From positions 1 to 53,113 of IMG/VR virus record IMGVR_UViG_3300017989_000146: DNA of 53,113 bases; one strand, 5' to 3'. Of this stretch, positions 24,498 to 33,508 are shown piece after piece; the stretch's first letter is position 1, and each line of letters begins with the position of its first letter. The notes under the pieces were generated by a model. The model was not told the DNA's origin, made no database searches, and was given only the letters and a program-made list of their open reading frames with translations. The translations under genes were made by a program, and so were the position numbers. The stretch is from a virus.

Positions 24498-25296
24498 CAT
24501 AGAGAACGTTCTGCGAGCCTGGTTCGTTTCGGTCACAGGACTCTCGAGAGTCATCTTCGCTGATCAGGGTGGAGCGCGGCCAGATAAACCGTATGGCACC
24601 CTGAAGGTAATGACGGGCCTTGTCCGTCTGTCTTCTCATGATGATCGGAGAATGCCGAAAGAAGATGATGACAGTCGGCAGATGCAAGTCACCGGGCTTC
24701 GCAACGTCTCTCTTTCATGCCAGGTTTTCGGTGATGGGGCCGTTGATTATCTGAACCAGGCCCAAGCGTCATTCGGGAAACCGAGTGTCTTCGAATCTCT
24801 TTTTTGGCGAAGTCATGAAGCCGTCCTCTCTGTCGATGATGTGCAGGATTCGACGGTATATATGATCACGGTGAATGGGGCTGCTATCTCAATCACCTCG
24901 GGTATCGGGGCTACGGCTGGCTCAATCAGGACAGCGCTCCTGGCCGAGTTCGCTAATGTCACGATTCCTCATGCTGTTGTTGAAATGGAAGAGGATGGGA
25001 CGACGCTGGTCGTAACATCCAAGAAAGAAATCGACGTTGCTGTTACAGCGAACCTGTCGATCGATAGTGAAACGACGGGCGTCAGGCTGGCCTATATCGA
25101 AGATACTGGCGTGAATGACTTGACGGCCCTTCTTGAAGTCGGATATGAAGCGAGAGCGCAGATGGATGCGACGTTCCACGTGACCTCGATGGTTACTGAT
25201 GATCCGAGCACCATCGACACCGTAAATGTCCAGCAGACGATTCTCGATCCATCAGGGTCGACAGTCGAGCAGGACACATTCGAAGTGACCGTTTAA
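24481..25296 (+). CDS. Phage neck terminator protein (LIC_12616-like) with inserted beta domain
   Basis: A 271-residue protein. The first 110 residues (DIENVLRAWFVSVTG, RVIFADQGGARPDKPYGTLKVMTG) and the last 60 (TALLEVGYEARAQMDATFHVTSM) match a tail-terminator protein that caps the contractile tail tube. Between them, residues about 122-203 hold a foreign-looking domain (STVYMITVNGAAISI, GSIRTALLAEFAN, TTLVVTSKKE) that also occurs in the sheath, baseplate J and DUF2612 genes here. The start overlaps the previous gene, and the sheath gene follows. Confidence 0.8.
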   Translation: MVIRTDIENVLRAWFVSVTGLSRVIFADQGGARPDKPYGTLKVMTGLVRLSSHDDRRMPKEDDDSRQMQVTGLRNVSLSCQVFGDGAVDYLNQAQASFGKPSVFESLFWRSHEAVLSVDDVQDSTVYMITVNGAAISITSGIGATAGSIRTALLAEFANVTIPHAVVEMEEDGTTLVVTSKKEIDVAVTANLSIDSETTGVRLAYIEDTGVNDLTALLEVGYEARAQMDATFHVTSMVTDDPSTIDTVNVQQTILDPSGSTVEQDTFEVTV

Positions 25297-25311
25297 CCGG
25301 GAGGTATGACC

Positions 25312-26709
25312 ATGGCAGGAATCGATGACATCGTGAGCGTTTCGATCACCAGAGAAACGATCGGCGTGTCCAGGGCCGGTTTCGGAACGATGCTCATTCT
25401 GGACAGCCATTTCAAGTTCGCAGAGCCGGTGAGATCGTATACCGACATGACCGGCGTGGCTGAGGATTTCAGCTCGTCTGACGTCGCCTACGCGGCTGCC
25501 CAGGCTGCGTTCGGGGCGTCTCCGAGGGTAACGTCTCTCAAGGTCGCCAATCGCGGCCATCAGGGCGCGAATGTCGAGGTGACGACGAACACTGTCGGGG
25601 CCACCTACACCTTGAAGATATTCGCGGACGGAACCCTTTACACCGTTACCGCGACCGGGGCCGCGTCTGCCGCACTCACCGTCGACGCCATCATCACGGC
25701 GATCGGGCTGGTATCAGGGTTGTCGTCTCTCGTCTCGACCACGGACAATGGGAGCGACTTCGATATTGATATCGACGGGAGCTGCGTGGGATTCACGCTT
25801 TACGCCGATTCGAAGATGACCTGTACCCACGGATCCGCGACTTACACCGACGAGCCGGATGGCGCCGATCCTGCGCCGATGCCCATCTCCGACTCACTCG
25901 ACATGATCAAGCTCTACGATCCCGACTGGTACGTCCTGGCCCTCACGAGCCGATATCCGGATGACCAGGAAAACGCGGCGACGTGGACGGAGTCCGAGTA
26001 CAGGATGTGCATCCTGGCCACCGCCGACGCGAATGTCCTCGACGCGTCCGACACGAGTGATATCGCCTATATCCTCAGCGCGGCCTCTCGGACGCGGACA
26101 TTCGTCATCTACCAGAGTCAGACCGACTCGGGAGACTCGTACATCAATGACGGGGCCGATGAAGAGTGGCCCGACGTCGCATGGCTCGGGAAGTGTCTGC
26201 CCTACGACCTCGATACCGAGACGATCACCTGGAAATTCAAGACCCTCTCTGGCGTCACGGCAGACTCGCTCACCGCGACCGAGAAGGCGGCGGCCGAGGG
26301 GAAATCGTGCAACATTTACATCGAGGTCGGCGGTGTCAACATCACGACCGAAGGGGTCGTTGCCGAGGGCGAATACATCGACGTCATTCATGGCATCGAC
26401 TGGTTGCGCGCGCGCCTGCAGGAGGACGTCTACGAGACCCTCGTGAACAAGCAGAAGGTCCCCTATACGAATGCCGGCATTTCGATGGTCGAGAACCGTG
26501 TCCGGGCGCGGTTGAACTACGCGATCGGAACGGGATTCCTGGCGTTCGATTCTACCCTCGGTGAACTCGGCTATCGCGTCGAGACGCCTGATATCACCGA
26601 CGTCCCGTCCGCGGACAAGATCTCCCGGACGCTGAACAACGTGAAATTCTCGGGAACTCTCGCCGGCGCGATCCACGCCGTCACGATAACCGGTTCCGTC
26701 GCGGTGTGA
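25312..26709 (+). CDS. Tail sheath protein (DUF3383-like)
   Basis: A 465-residue contractile sheath subunit. The N-terminus (IVSVSITRETIGVSRAGFG, VRSYTDMTGVAEDF, AYAAAQAAFGASPRV) and C-terminus (IDWLRARLQEDVYETLVN, KVPYTNAGISMVENRVRARL) match DUF3383 sheath proteins. Residues about 97-170 contain an inserted beta domain (YTLKIFADGTLYTVTATG, then TVDAIITAIG) similar to those in three other tail genes. ATG 25312 is chosen over 25306 because GGGAGG is then 7 bases away. Strong C/G-ending codons indicate high expression. The sheath forms a contractile sleeve around the tube. Confidence 0.92.
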   Translation: MAGIDDIVSVSITRETIGVSRAGFGTMLILDSHFKFAEPVRSYTDMTGVAEDFSSSDVAYAAAQAAFGASPRVTSLKVANRGHQGANVEVTTNTVGATYTLKIFADGTLYTVTATGAASAALTVDAIITAIGLVSGLSSLVSTTDNGSDFDIDIDGSCVGFTLYADSKMTCTHGSATYTDEPDGADPAPMPISDSLDMIKLYDPDWYVLALTSRYPDDQENAATWTESEYRMCILATADANVLDASDTSDIAYILSAASRTRTFVIYQSQTDSGDSYINDGADEEWPDVAWLGKCLPYDLDTETITWKFKTLSGVTADSLTATEKAAAEGKSCNIYIEVGGVNITTEGVVAEGEYIDVIHGIDWLRARLQEDVYETLVNKQKVPYTNAGISMVENRVRARLNYAIGTGFLAFDSTLGELGYRVETPDITDVPSADKISRTLNNVKFSGTLAGAIHAVTITGSVAV

Positions 26710-26741
26710 CGGTGACCCTTTAAGGAAGAGGAGGAACAGCT

Positions 26742-27170
26742 ATGGAAAACGGGTTCGCCACTTACGATCCGTCGCAGGTCTCCGTCACGCTCGGCGAGAT
26801 CCTCATGAGCGGCTTCGCCGAAGACTCGATGATCGAGGCCGAGCGGCCCGAGCCTACGTACGCTGACGTCGCCGGCGCTGACGGGCAGGTGACTCGCGCG
26901 AAGACCAGTGACAAGCGCGGTACGGTCACCATTCACCTGATGCAGTCGAGCGACACGAACGACCTCTTGTCTGCCCTTCACATCGCAGACGAGCAGTCGA
27001 ATGCCGGTGTCCGACCCCTCATGATCAAGGATATGTCGGGGACGACGGTGCTGAGTGCATCACACGCATGGATCGAACGACCTGCCGCCGCCAACTTCGC
27101 CAAGGGAGCTGGTGAGCGCGTCTGGGTGATCAAATGTGCCAGGCTCGAATTCTTCGTCGGAGGCAATTAA
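26742..27170 (+). CDS. Tail tube protein (DUF3277-like)
   Basis: A 142-residue tube subunit. The pattern FATYDPSQVSVTLGEILMSGFAEDSMIEAERPE, DGQVTRAKTSDKRGTVTIHLMQSSDTNDLLSAL and GTTVLSASHAWIERPA is characteristic of DUF3277 tube proteins paired with DUF3383 sheaths. GAGGAGGAA precedes ATG 26742, and codons are strongly biased like those of the sheath. It stacks as hexameric rings to make the DNA channel. Confidence 0.9.
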   Translation: MENGFATYDPSQVSVTLGEILMSGFAEDSMIEAERPEPTYADVAGADGQVTRAKTSDKRGTVTIHLMQSSDTNDLLSALHIADEQSNAGVRPLMIKDMSGTTVLSASHAWIERPAAANFAKGAGERVWVIKCARLEFFVGGN

Positions 27171-27202
27171 AGACGAAGCAACTGTAAACCGTGGAGGGGC
27201 AG

Positions 27203-27703
27203 ATGGAAAAAATCGAAAAAGAGATTGACGGAATTCAGTATGCCGTCACGCAGTACAGCTACCCGAAAGGACTTCGCATCTGGGCGAAGCTGAGAAACGT
27301 CCTCGCAGCCCCCCTGGCCATGTCGGTCAAGGGGGTTTTTGACGAAGCTGCCGGCGTCGGAGACATCATGTCGAAAGACATCGACGTCGGTGCAATTCTC
27401 GATGGCGTGGTATCGGCCTTGCAGGACTTGGGCGGGAAGATGACACCCGACGAGGAATTCGCCCTGATGGAAGAGATCCTCGAAAACGTCCACGCTGACG
27501 GGACTCCGCTCACCAAGGAACGCCGGGTTTCTCATTTCGCCGGCAGAATCGGGCATCTGTATAAAGTCGTGTGGTTCGTGTTGGAGGCGAACTATCGAGA
27601 TTTTTTGTCCGAGATTACAGCCGCCGGCAGGAAAGCCTGGTCGGCTGTGTCGGAGAAACAGCCCGGAGACGACTCAGAGGGATCGACTTCCCCGAGTGGA
27701 TGA
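27203..27703 (+). CDS. Tail assembly chaperone
   Basis: A 166-residue protein between tube and tape measure, the position of tail chaperones (lambda G-like). The N-terminal EIDGIQYAVTQYSYPKGLRIWAKL is typical, and the rest is helical. At 27601-27607 it contains the slippery heptamer T TTT TTG in the correct phase. A -1 shift there would fuse it to the downstream frame ending at 27855, as in lambda G/GT. ATG 27203 follows GGAGGGG; GTG 27191 lies ahead of that site and is not used. Confidence 0.8.
   Translation: MEKIEKEIDGIQYAVTQYSYPKGLRIWAKLRNVLAAPLAMSVKGVFDEAAGVGDIMSKDIDVGAILDGVVSALQDLGGKMTPDEEFALMEEILENVHADGTPLTKERRVSHFAGRIGHLYKVVWFVLEANYRDFLSEITAAGRKAWSAVSEKQPGDDSEGSTSPSG
27601..27607 (+). 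promoter_or_regulatory. Candidate -1 programmed frameshift site T TTT TTG
   Basis: A canonical X XXY YYZ heptamer in the zero frame (GAT TTT TTG). The -1 frame is open from before this site to 27855 and encodes the conserved-looking second chaperone part. Frameshifting is inferred from phase, position and the known behaviour of tail chaperone genes. Confidence 0.55.
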
Positions 27704-27855
27704 ATGCAGCAGAATGGCGAGTGTGGTCTGCAGGTCGAGAAAATCTGATGGTCATGCGGTCAACTTGGTCTATCACAGACCTCCTGGATGCAAACCTGGC
27801 CCTGTCGATCGAGGCAGAAGTCGGGCGGAGAATGGCTGAAGATGATAGTCCGTGA
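27700..27855 (+). CDS. Second tail chaperone frame (DUF6889-like, GT-type extension)
   Basis: The frame from ATG 27700 (ATGA overlap) gives 51 residues: MNAAEWRVWSAGREN, then a helix MRSTWSITDLLDANLALSIEAEVGRRMAED. This pattern resembles short proteins that follow tail chaperones in similar myoviruses. It may be made separately by coupling or as a C-terminal extension through the slippery site at 27601, giving about 219 residues. It overlaps the tape measure start by 14 bases. Confidence 0.7.
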   Translation: MNAAEWRVWSAGRENLMVMRSTWSITDLLDANLALSIEAEVGRRMAEDDSP

Positions 27856-29260
27856 GCTTCTTACAAAATGGGGATTCAAGGTCGATGATAAGGCCCTGAA
27901 ATCCTTTGAGGAGCGCCTTGGTGGGATACAGAAAACCGTCAAGGCTGTCGGCGCTGCTGCGACTGTCGCGGCGGCGGGGATGTTCGGGCTTGCCAGGTCG
28001 ACCGCCAAGGCTGGTGACTGGATCGCCAAGACGGCTCGGGGGGCCGGTCTCACGGCAGAGGCTCTTCAAGAGCTGATGCATGCAGCTAATATCGGCGGAG
28101 TCTCGAACGACGAGTTCGCCAAGACGGTGCAGAAACTCTCGCGCACGATGAAAGATGCGCGCGACGGGCTCACCTCGTACCAGGAGGCTTTCGACGAGCT
28201 TGGAGTATCAGTCGTTGATTCAGAGGGGAATCTTCGGGCGACTGACGCCGTTCTGGAAGACATGGCAGAAGCATTTCAGAGGATGCCTGACGGCCCGACG
28301 AAGACCGCTCTTGCGATGGAGCTCCTCGGTCGTGGTGGCGCGAAGATGATCCCGTTTCTGAATGCCGGTAAAAAGTCAATGCGGGCGCTGAGGGTCGAGG
28401 CACACGAACTTGGTGGGGTTCTCGATAAAGAGACACTCGACTCCAGCGAAGCCTGGATAGATGCAATGGCTCGGATGAAAATGTCGCTGAACGGGATCAA
28501 GAATATCGTTGCGATGGCTCTCATGCCTACCATTATTAATTTCATGGATGGATTTCGGATGCGCCTGGTGATGGTCAGGAAATTCCTTGAACGATTCGAT
28601 GAGCGAACGAGGAACGTCATCAGGGGTCTGTTTATCTTCGTGTCAATTCTCGGGCCGATCGCCCTCGGGTTTGCTGTCATGCTCGGGCTCTTGGCCAAGC
28701 TGACAATCGCGTGGAGACTTCTCGGGACAACGGCCCTGATCGCCTATGCGAAGATGTTACTGATCCCTGCGCTGATCCTGGCGGCAGCCGCCGCTGTCGC
28801 GCTGTTCATTGATGACCTGGTGAATTTCGCCAAGGGAAATAAATCGGTTATCGGTGAGATCATTGAAAAGTGGAAATCCTGGGGGAAATGGACGAAGCTG
28901 GTGACGTTCTCGATCATGAACGCCCTGGCACCGGTTCATGCCCTCCTGATCAATATCGCCGGCAAGTGGGAAAGTATCAAAGGAATGGGATCGAGGGTCG
29001 CCGGGTTTTTTAAAAGCAACCCGATGGAAGGGACTGGTCGATTCGGACACATGGTCGGTCCTCCTGCTGCTCTGGCTGGTGCCGGCGCCGGTGGAAGGAG
29101 TGTCGATGTCAAGGCTGAAATCAATATAACAGTACCCCCCGGGACTCCCGATTCACAGGCTCAGTTTGCTGCTGATGCCGCTGAGGCTGCTGCCCGTAGG
29201 GTTCTTACTGAAGAGAATCGAGCAGTGGTGAATGCGTTCCCTGACAAGGAGGTACCGTAA
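27842..29260 (+). CDS. Tail tape measure protein
   Basis: A 472-residue protein with the features of a short tape measure: N-terminal MIVRELLTKWGFKVDDKALKSFE, a tape-measure-type region (ATVAAAGMFGLARSTAKAGDWIAKTARGAGL, TAEALQELMHAANIGGV), hydrophobic segments in the middle (LFIFVSILGPIALGFAVMLGLL and LLIPALILAAAAAVALF) and an Ala/Gly-rich C-terminus. It sets tail length and is ejected during infection. At about 1.5 angstrom per residue it suggests a tail near 70 nm. ATG 27842 begins the conserved part. Confidence 0.88.
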   Translation: MIVRELLTKWGFKVDDKALKSFEERLGGIQKTVKAVGAAATVAAAGMFGLARSTAKAGDWIAKTARGAGLTAEALQELMHAANIGGVSNDEFAKTVQKLSRTMKDARDGLTSYQEAFDELGVSVVDSEGNLRATDAVLEDMAEAFQRMPDGPTKTALAMELLGRGGAKMIPFLNAGKKSMRALRVEAHELGGVLDKETLDSSEAWIDAMARMKMSLNGIKNIVAMALMPTIINFMDGFRMRLVMVRKFLERFDERTRNVIRGLFIFVSILGPIALGFAVMLGLLAKLTIAWRLLGTTALIAYAKMLLIPALILAAAAAVALFIDDLVNFAKGNKSVIGEIIEKWKSWGKWTKLVTFSIMNALAPVHALLINIAGKWESIKGMGSRVAGFFKSNPMEGTGRFGHMVGPPAALAGAGAGGRSVDVKAEINITVPPGTPDSQAQFAADAAEAAARRVLTEENRAVVNAFPDKEVP

Positions 29261-29261
29261 C

Positions 29262-29864
29262 ATGGCGTTGCTGTCCCTTCTATTCTCAGATCCGCAAATC
29301 AAAACCATCGTCGGAAGCATTACGCTTGACGCTTCGATCAGGGAATTTCATGAGCTGAGTTCGGATGCGACCGATAATCCAGTCGAGAGCGGGTCATATG
29401 TTTCAGATCATATTTTCAACCGACCCCCGTCATTGACTATCGAGGGAATCATCTCAGATTCTCCCATCGGTGGAGTCAGCCCGGTTTCTCTTTTTGGAGT
29501 CGACGCCGTAATCGAGGGGAGTGCGCTGAAGTCCCTCGGTGCATGGCTGGCACTCAGGAAACTCTGGGAAGATCGGCAGTTATTCTCGGTCGTCACCGGG
29601 CTGCAGAATTACCAGAACATGAGGATTTCTCGGCTATCTGTCCCCAGGAATACAGGAACGGTCAACGCTCTTCGCTTTACGATCGACCTGATGTATATTG
29701 AGATTGTGAAATCTCAGGTCGTCCTGATCCCGAAGGATGACATGGCTGAGGATGAAAATCATCATGCCAGCTCCCAGGACGTCGGAAATCAGCCGACGTC
29801 TGGACCTGACGCTGATCAGACTGAGGCCGCCTCGGTAGCATACCGGGCCATCTATGGGAATTGA
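29262..29864 (+). CDS. Dit-like baseplate protein
   Basis: A 200-residue protein. The N-terminal ITLDASIREFHELSSDATDNPVESGSYVSDHIFNRPPSLTIEG pattern is the Dit-like domain of myovirus baseplates, with AWLALRKLWEDRQLFSVVTGLQNYQNMRIS also typical. It probably forms a ring linking tube to hub. The C-terminal 40 residues are acidic and flexible. AAGGAGG lies 9 bases before ATG 29262. Confidence 0.85.
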   Translation: MALLSLLFSDPQIKTIVGSITLDASIREFHELSSDATDNPVESGSYVSDHIFNRPPSLTIEGIISDSPIGGVSPVSLFGVDAVIEGSALKSLGAWLALRKLWEDRQLFSVVTGLQNYQNMRISRLSVPRNTGTVNALRFTIDLMYIEIVKSQVVLIPKDDMAEDENHHASSQDVGNQPTSGPDADQTEAASVAYRAIYGN

Positions 29865-29867
29865 CCG

Positions 29868-30200
29868 ATGCAGATTATCCCGGCAAGACAAGACTTCCCT
29901 GCTTATGAGGAACGGGTTGTCATTGATGGCACTCCGTACCGACTCAGGTTTCGATGGAATTCTCGAGAGGAATCTTGGGCATTCGATATCCTGACCACGG
30001 CTGGCGTCGTTCTCCGAGCCGGCATAAAGGTGCAGGTTGACTGGGCCCTTCTGAAACGGAGTCATCGAGGCGACCTCCCTGATGGTGACATTCTTTCAAT
30101 CGATACCTCTGGGGCAGGATCCCCGCCAGGTGTCGATGAACTCGGGGACCGGGTCATCCTGGTCTACACAACGGAGGCTGACGCGGAGGCAGCGGCATGA
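29868..30200 (+). CDS. Baseplate plug protein (Pam3 gp18-like)
   Basis: A 110-residue protein starting three bases after the Dit-like gene. The pattern DGTPYRLRFRWNSREESWAFDILT, GVVLRAGIKVQVDWALL matches the small baseplate plug of cyanophage Pam3-like simple myoviruses. It is thought to close the tube at the baseplate. It overlaps the hub gene by four bases. Confidence 0.82.
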   Translation: MQIIPARQDFPAYEERVVIDGTPYRLRFRWNSREESWAFDILTTAGVVLRAGIKVQVDWALLKRSHRGDLPDGDILSIDTSGAGSPPGVDELGDRVILVYTTEADAEAAA

Positions 30201-31000
30201 GTCGCCTATTCGACAGAGAGGCGGCGATGATCGTCGGACCGCGTGGTGAACTCGGTACCAGGGTCACGGATCTTCGGTTTAATTTCCGCGTCGAAAAAAA
30301 CCTCTCCTCAGAGCCGAACGCCCTCTCGCTCTCGGTCTATAATCTCAATGATCGTTCAATCGGATTTATCCAGAGTGAGGATGCTGTCATCACTCTTCAG
30401 GCTGGCTATCGAGGGATGATCGAGAACATCTTCTCAGGTGACGTTGATCACACCGAAGTCACCAGGCAGGGACCAGACCGAGTAACGAAAATCGAATCTG
30501 GTGACGGCAGCCGAGCGATTGAATCTCGGGTAGCATTCAGCTTTGATTCCGGGACCACCGTGGCTGAGGTCGTTGAAAAAGTCATGGCTTCGATGTCTGC
30601 GAAGTCCGTAATTGGTGAAATCAAAGGGGCGATGACAGATCAGTTTGCGAACGGATTCTCTGCCTCTGGGCTGGCGAAAGATGTGATGGACCGGCTTGCG
30701 GCGAAGATGGATTTCAGCTGGTCGATTCAGGATAATGAGATCACAGTTATCCCGAAGACCGAGGCCTCGGATGATGTTGCGATTTTCGTATCTCCCCAAA
30801 CAGGTCTTCTTGGATCCCCGTCACCGACTGAGGGTGGACTGGTGCTGAATACTCTCATGCTGCCGAAGGCGAGGCCAGGGAAAAAAATAAACCTTTCCAG
30901 CCGAGATTATGTCGGGATTTACAAGATTTCACGAGTCATTCACTCTGGGGATACGAGGGGGCCTCAGTGGGGGTCTGAGATGGAGGTGGCTGAATTATGA
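30197..31000 (+). CDS. Baseplate hub protein (gp27/gpD-like)
   Basis: A 267-residue hub. It shows DLRFNFRVEKNLSSEPNALSLSVYNLN, VITLQAGYRG...IFSGDV, SGDGSRAIESRVAFSFDSGTTVAEVV and KMDFSWSIQDNEITVIPK, the usual order of a gp27-like hub. It forms the trimer that holds the spike and adapts it to the tube. It overlaps the spike gene by four bases. Confidence 0.87.
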   Translation: MSRLFDREAAMIVGPRGELGTRVTDLRFNFRVEKNLSSEPNALSLSVYNLNDRSIGFIQSEDAVITLQAGYRGMIENIFSGDVDHTEVTRQGPDRVTKIESGDGSRAIESRVAFSFDSGTTVAEVVEKVMASMSAKSVIGEIKGAMTDQFANGFSASGLAKDVMDRLAAKMDFSWSIQDNEITVIPKTEASDDVAIFVSPQTGLLGSPSPTEGGLVLNTLMLPKARPGKKINLSSRDYVGIYKISRVIHSGDTRGPQWGSEMEVAEL

Positions 31001-31632
31001 CGTCGAAACGAGAGGGTAGGACCCCATCATTCCCTGAAACCATCAAGCATGCTGTCTCTGCCCTCCTAAGCGCCGTTCACACAGCGATCCCAGGCTACGT
31101 CGTCAGTTACAATGCCGAGCTGAGAAAAGCCACCGTGCAGCCTTATTTGAAGCGTAATACCGAGGATGGTGAAGAACGACTGCCGGCAATCACGAACGTT
31201 CCGATTATTTTCCCTGGCGGTGGTGGTGGGACACTGACATTCCCGATCACCACCGGCGATACTGTCCTGATATTGTTCTCGGAACGGTCACTCGACAACT
31301 GGCTTACATCAGGGCGAGAGGGGACCCCTGGGGATGTTCGGAAATTCGACTTGACTGACGCCATCGCAATCCCAGGTCTTCAGGATTTCAAGAACGCAGT
31401 TGCGGCGGACTCTGGTGACGTGGTACTCTATCACGGAGGGTCGAAGGTAGCGATTGATTCCAGCGGAAATGTAGAAATCGGCGCTGGCTCTTTCCAGGCT
31501 CTCGTAAATAAAGCCGGGATGGATCAGTATAATGACCACGACCATCCATACGGCTCTGGTGGAACAACGGGGAAACCGAATCAGCTTATGGTAGACGGGA
31601 CTCATACGACAGAGGACACGAAGGCTACCTGA
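30997..31632 (+). CDS. Baseplate spike protein (Gp138 N-terminal domain-like)
   Basis: A 211-residue protein. The N-terminal OB-like domain (AIPGYVVSYNAELRKATVQPYLK, ITNVPIIFPGGGGGTLTFPITTGDTVLILFSERSLDNW) is the Gp138_N module. The region HGGSKVAIDSSGNVEIG starts a beta-prism, and the end carries NDHDHPYG and DGTHTT. Histidine pairs of this kind bind a metal ion at the tip of other phage spikes. It pierces the outer envelope. Confidence 0.88.
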   Translation: MTSKREGRTPSFPETIKHAVSALLSAVHTAIPGYVVSYNAELRKATVQPYLKRNTEDGEERLPAITNVPIIFPGGGGGTLTFPITTGDTVLILFSERSLDNWLTSGREGTPGDVRKFDLTDAIAIPGLQDFKNAVAADSGDVVLYHGGSKVAIDSSGNVEIGAGSFQALVNKAGMDQYNDHDHPYGSGGTTGKPNQLMVDGTHTTEDTKAT

Positions 31633-32009
31633 TGGATTTGAAACTCGAAGACAGCGGGGCATCGATTTATTATGGCGACCTGGCCATCGATGAAGGTGAC
31701 CTCGTTTCAGTAACCGATATGGAGGCGACACGACAGCGTCTCTGGATCACACTCAGGACGTTCCTGGGTGAATGGTACCTGGATATCACAGAGGGGGTCC
31801 CCTATTACGAGAATGTTCTGGTAAAAAATCCAAATCCGGCTGATCTCGATGCTGTTTTCAAAGACGCTATTTTGAGTGATCCGAAGGTCGAATCTCTCGA
31901 ATCGTTCACCCTGACCATTGATAGCCAGAATCGGCAGTTGACTCTATCATTCCGGGCGCTGTGCGAAGACGGAGAGGTTATCGAATTGTCTGAGGAGTTG
32001 ATCCCGTGA
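31632..32009 (+). CDS. Baseplate wedge protein (gp25/gpW-like)
   Basis: A 125-residue wedge component. The motif ATRQRLWITLRTFLGEWYLDITEGVPYYENVLVKNP is the classic gp25-like core (gene starts one base into the previous stop). It initiates sheath assembly at the baseplate together with baseplate J. Confidence 0.9.
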   Translation: MDLKLEDSGASIYYGDLAIDEGDLVSVTDMEATRQRLWITLRTFLGEWYLDITEGVPYYENVLVKNPNPADLDAVFKDAILSDPKVESLESFTLTIDSQNRQLTLSFRALCEDGEVIELSEELIP

Positions 32010-33508
32010 GCGCTACCGAGTATGGACTGACGAGTACCGGTTTCGTAAGAAAAAGGCTTGAGACCATCATCGACGAAATCTATGCTGCGCTTCGCGTAGC
32101 AGACGGCTTCGGCGCCACTGCAAGTTCGAGGACGAGCGCCCTGCTGAAAATTCTCGTCGGGGTGTTCGCGAATCGCGAAGCCTCTCTCTGGGAGCTGGCA
32201 GAGGCTGCGTACAATGCGCAGAATCCCGACGAAAGCGAAGAGGCAGCCCAGGATGGAAACTATGCCCTGGTCGGCGTTGAGCGCCTTGAAGCGAGGACGT
32301 CGACGGTTACAGTCACTTGTTTCGGTACTCCAACGACACTACTCGCCGCAGGACAGGTCGTAAGTGTAGCCGGAACAGGGGCTCGATTCGTATCGACGGC
32401 GAATGCTACGATCGGGGTTGGCGGATCAATAGACGTCGCCTTTGAGTCCGAGGATGACGGACCGATAGAAGCCCCCGCCGGTACTCTCACCGAGATTGAG
32501 ACGACCGTGGCCGGGTGGGATTCTGCCGTTAACTCGGCTGACGCTGAGCTTGGACGTCTCGAAGAAACCGACGCCGAGTTCAGAATTCGCCGGGAACAGT
32601 CTCTTCAAATCCCGGGTGCCGGCACCGTCGAAGCGATGAGAGCCAGGATGATCGCTGAGGTAGATGGGCTGGATGATTGCCTGGTCTTCGAGAATGATGG
32701 AGACGTCGCAGATGGGGATGGACGACCACCGCACTCTGATCACTTCATCGTCGATGGCGGGACAGACGCCGACGTCGCTGAGAAAATCTGGGAAGTCAAA
32801 GGTGGAGGCATCCAGCTTCACGGGGGAGAGTCGGTCAACATAATGGACAGCCAAGGTCGGACTCAGGCCATCAACTTCGATCGCGTAGACTCAGTGAATT
32901 GCTTCTTGCATGCCGAGATCATTGTCGGAAGTGAATTCGACCAGGGCGTGAAACAGGTCGGGACAGTTGAGATTCTCAATGCTGCGACGGGAAACAAATA
33001 CACCGTTACAGTGAACGGCATCCAGTTTTCGTATATTGTCGGCGTCGGAGAAACTGTCGCCGATATCGCGAATGCACTGACGGCCTTGATCAACGGCGTC
33101 GTTCCTCAGTGGGTCCCCGTCATCGCTGATGATTCTGCCGCAGACGGAACATTTACCCTGACGTCAGACTACGAGGGGAATGAATTCAGCGTCGCCGTGA
33201 TAGCAACTTCATCCCCGTCCGACATCACCTATACCGAAGACGTTCCGAATAGCGGAGATCAGCAGGCTCTTCGAGAGGCGATGGAAACGTTCGCGGATAC
33301 AGAGCAGACCATCGGCCACAATGTTTTCAGAGCCAGGTATTATACTCCGATGAACAACGCCAATGACGATATTCAGGAAATCGATATCTCGGCTCGGAAG
33401 ACAGACCCAGGAACCGGACCGGCTTCATACTCGAATGCCGATATTGACATTGACTATGATGAAAAAGCCAATGTCGCTACTTATCACATCACTATTGCGC
33501 TTGTCTGA
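32006..33508 (+). CDS. Baseplate protein J with inserted beta domain
   Basis: A 500-residue baseplate J (P2 gpJ/T4 gp6-like). The N-terminus YGLTSTGFVRKRLETIIDEIYAALR, the middle SVAGTGARFVSTANATIGVGGSIDVAFESEDDGPIEAPAGTLTEI and EETDAEFRIRREQSLQIPGAGTVEAMRARMIAEVDGL are diagnostic. Residues about 323-411 (TGNKYTVTVNGIQFSYIVG, VADIANALTALING, GTFTLTSDYEGNEFSV) form an extra domain also found in other tail genes of this phage. J proteins form the wedge triangle that opens on contact. Confidence 0.9.
   Translation: MSATEYGLTSTGFVRKRLETIIDEIYAALRVADGFGATASSRTSALLKILVGVFANREASLWELAEAAYNAQNPDESEEAAQDGNYALVGVERLEARTSTVTVTCFGTPTTLLAAGQVVSVAGTGARFVSTANATIGVGGSIDVAFESEDDGPIEAPAGTLTEIETTVAGWDSAVNSADAELGRLEETDAEFRIRREQSLQIPGAGTVEAMRARMIAEVDGLDDCLVFENDGDVADGDGRPPHSDHFIVDGGTDADVAEKIWEVKGGGIQLHGGESVNIMDSQGRTQAINFDRVDSVNCFLHAEIIVGSEFDQGVKQVGTVEILNAATGNKYTVTVNGIQFSYIVGVGETVADIANALTALINGVVPQWVPVIADDSAADGTFTLTSDYEGNEFSVAVIATSSPSDITYTEDVPNSGDQQALREAMETFADTEQTIGHNVFRARYYTPMNNANDDIQEIDISARKTDPGTGPASYSNADIDIDYDEKANVATYHITIALV

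Noticed and set aside
25894-26676. 260-aa minus-strand frame
   Set aside because: Antisense of the strongly biased sheath gene; no own start signals.
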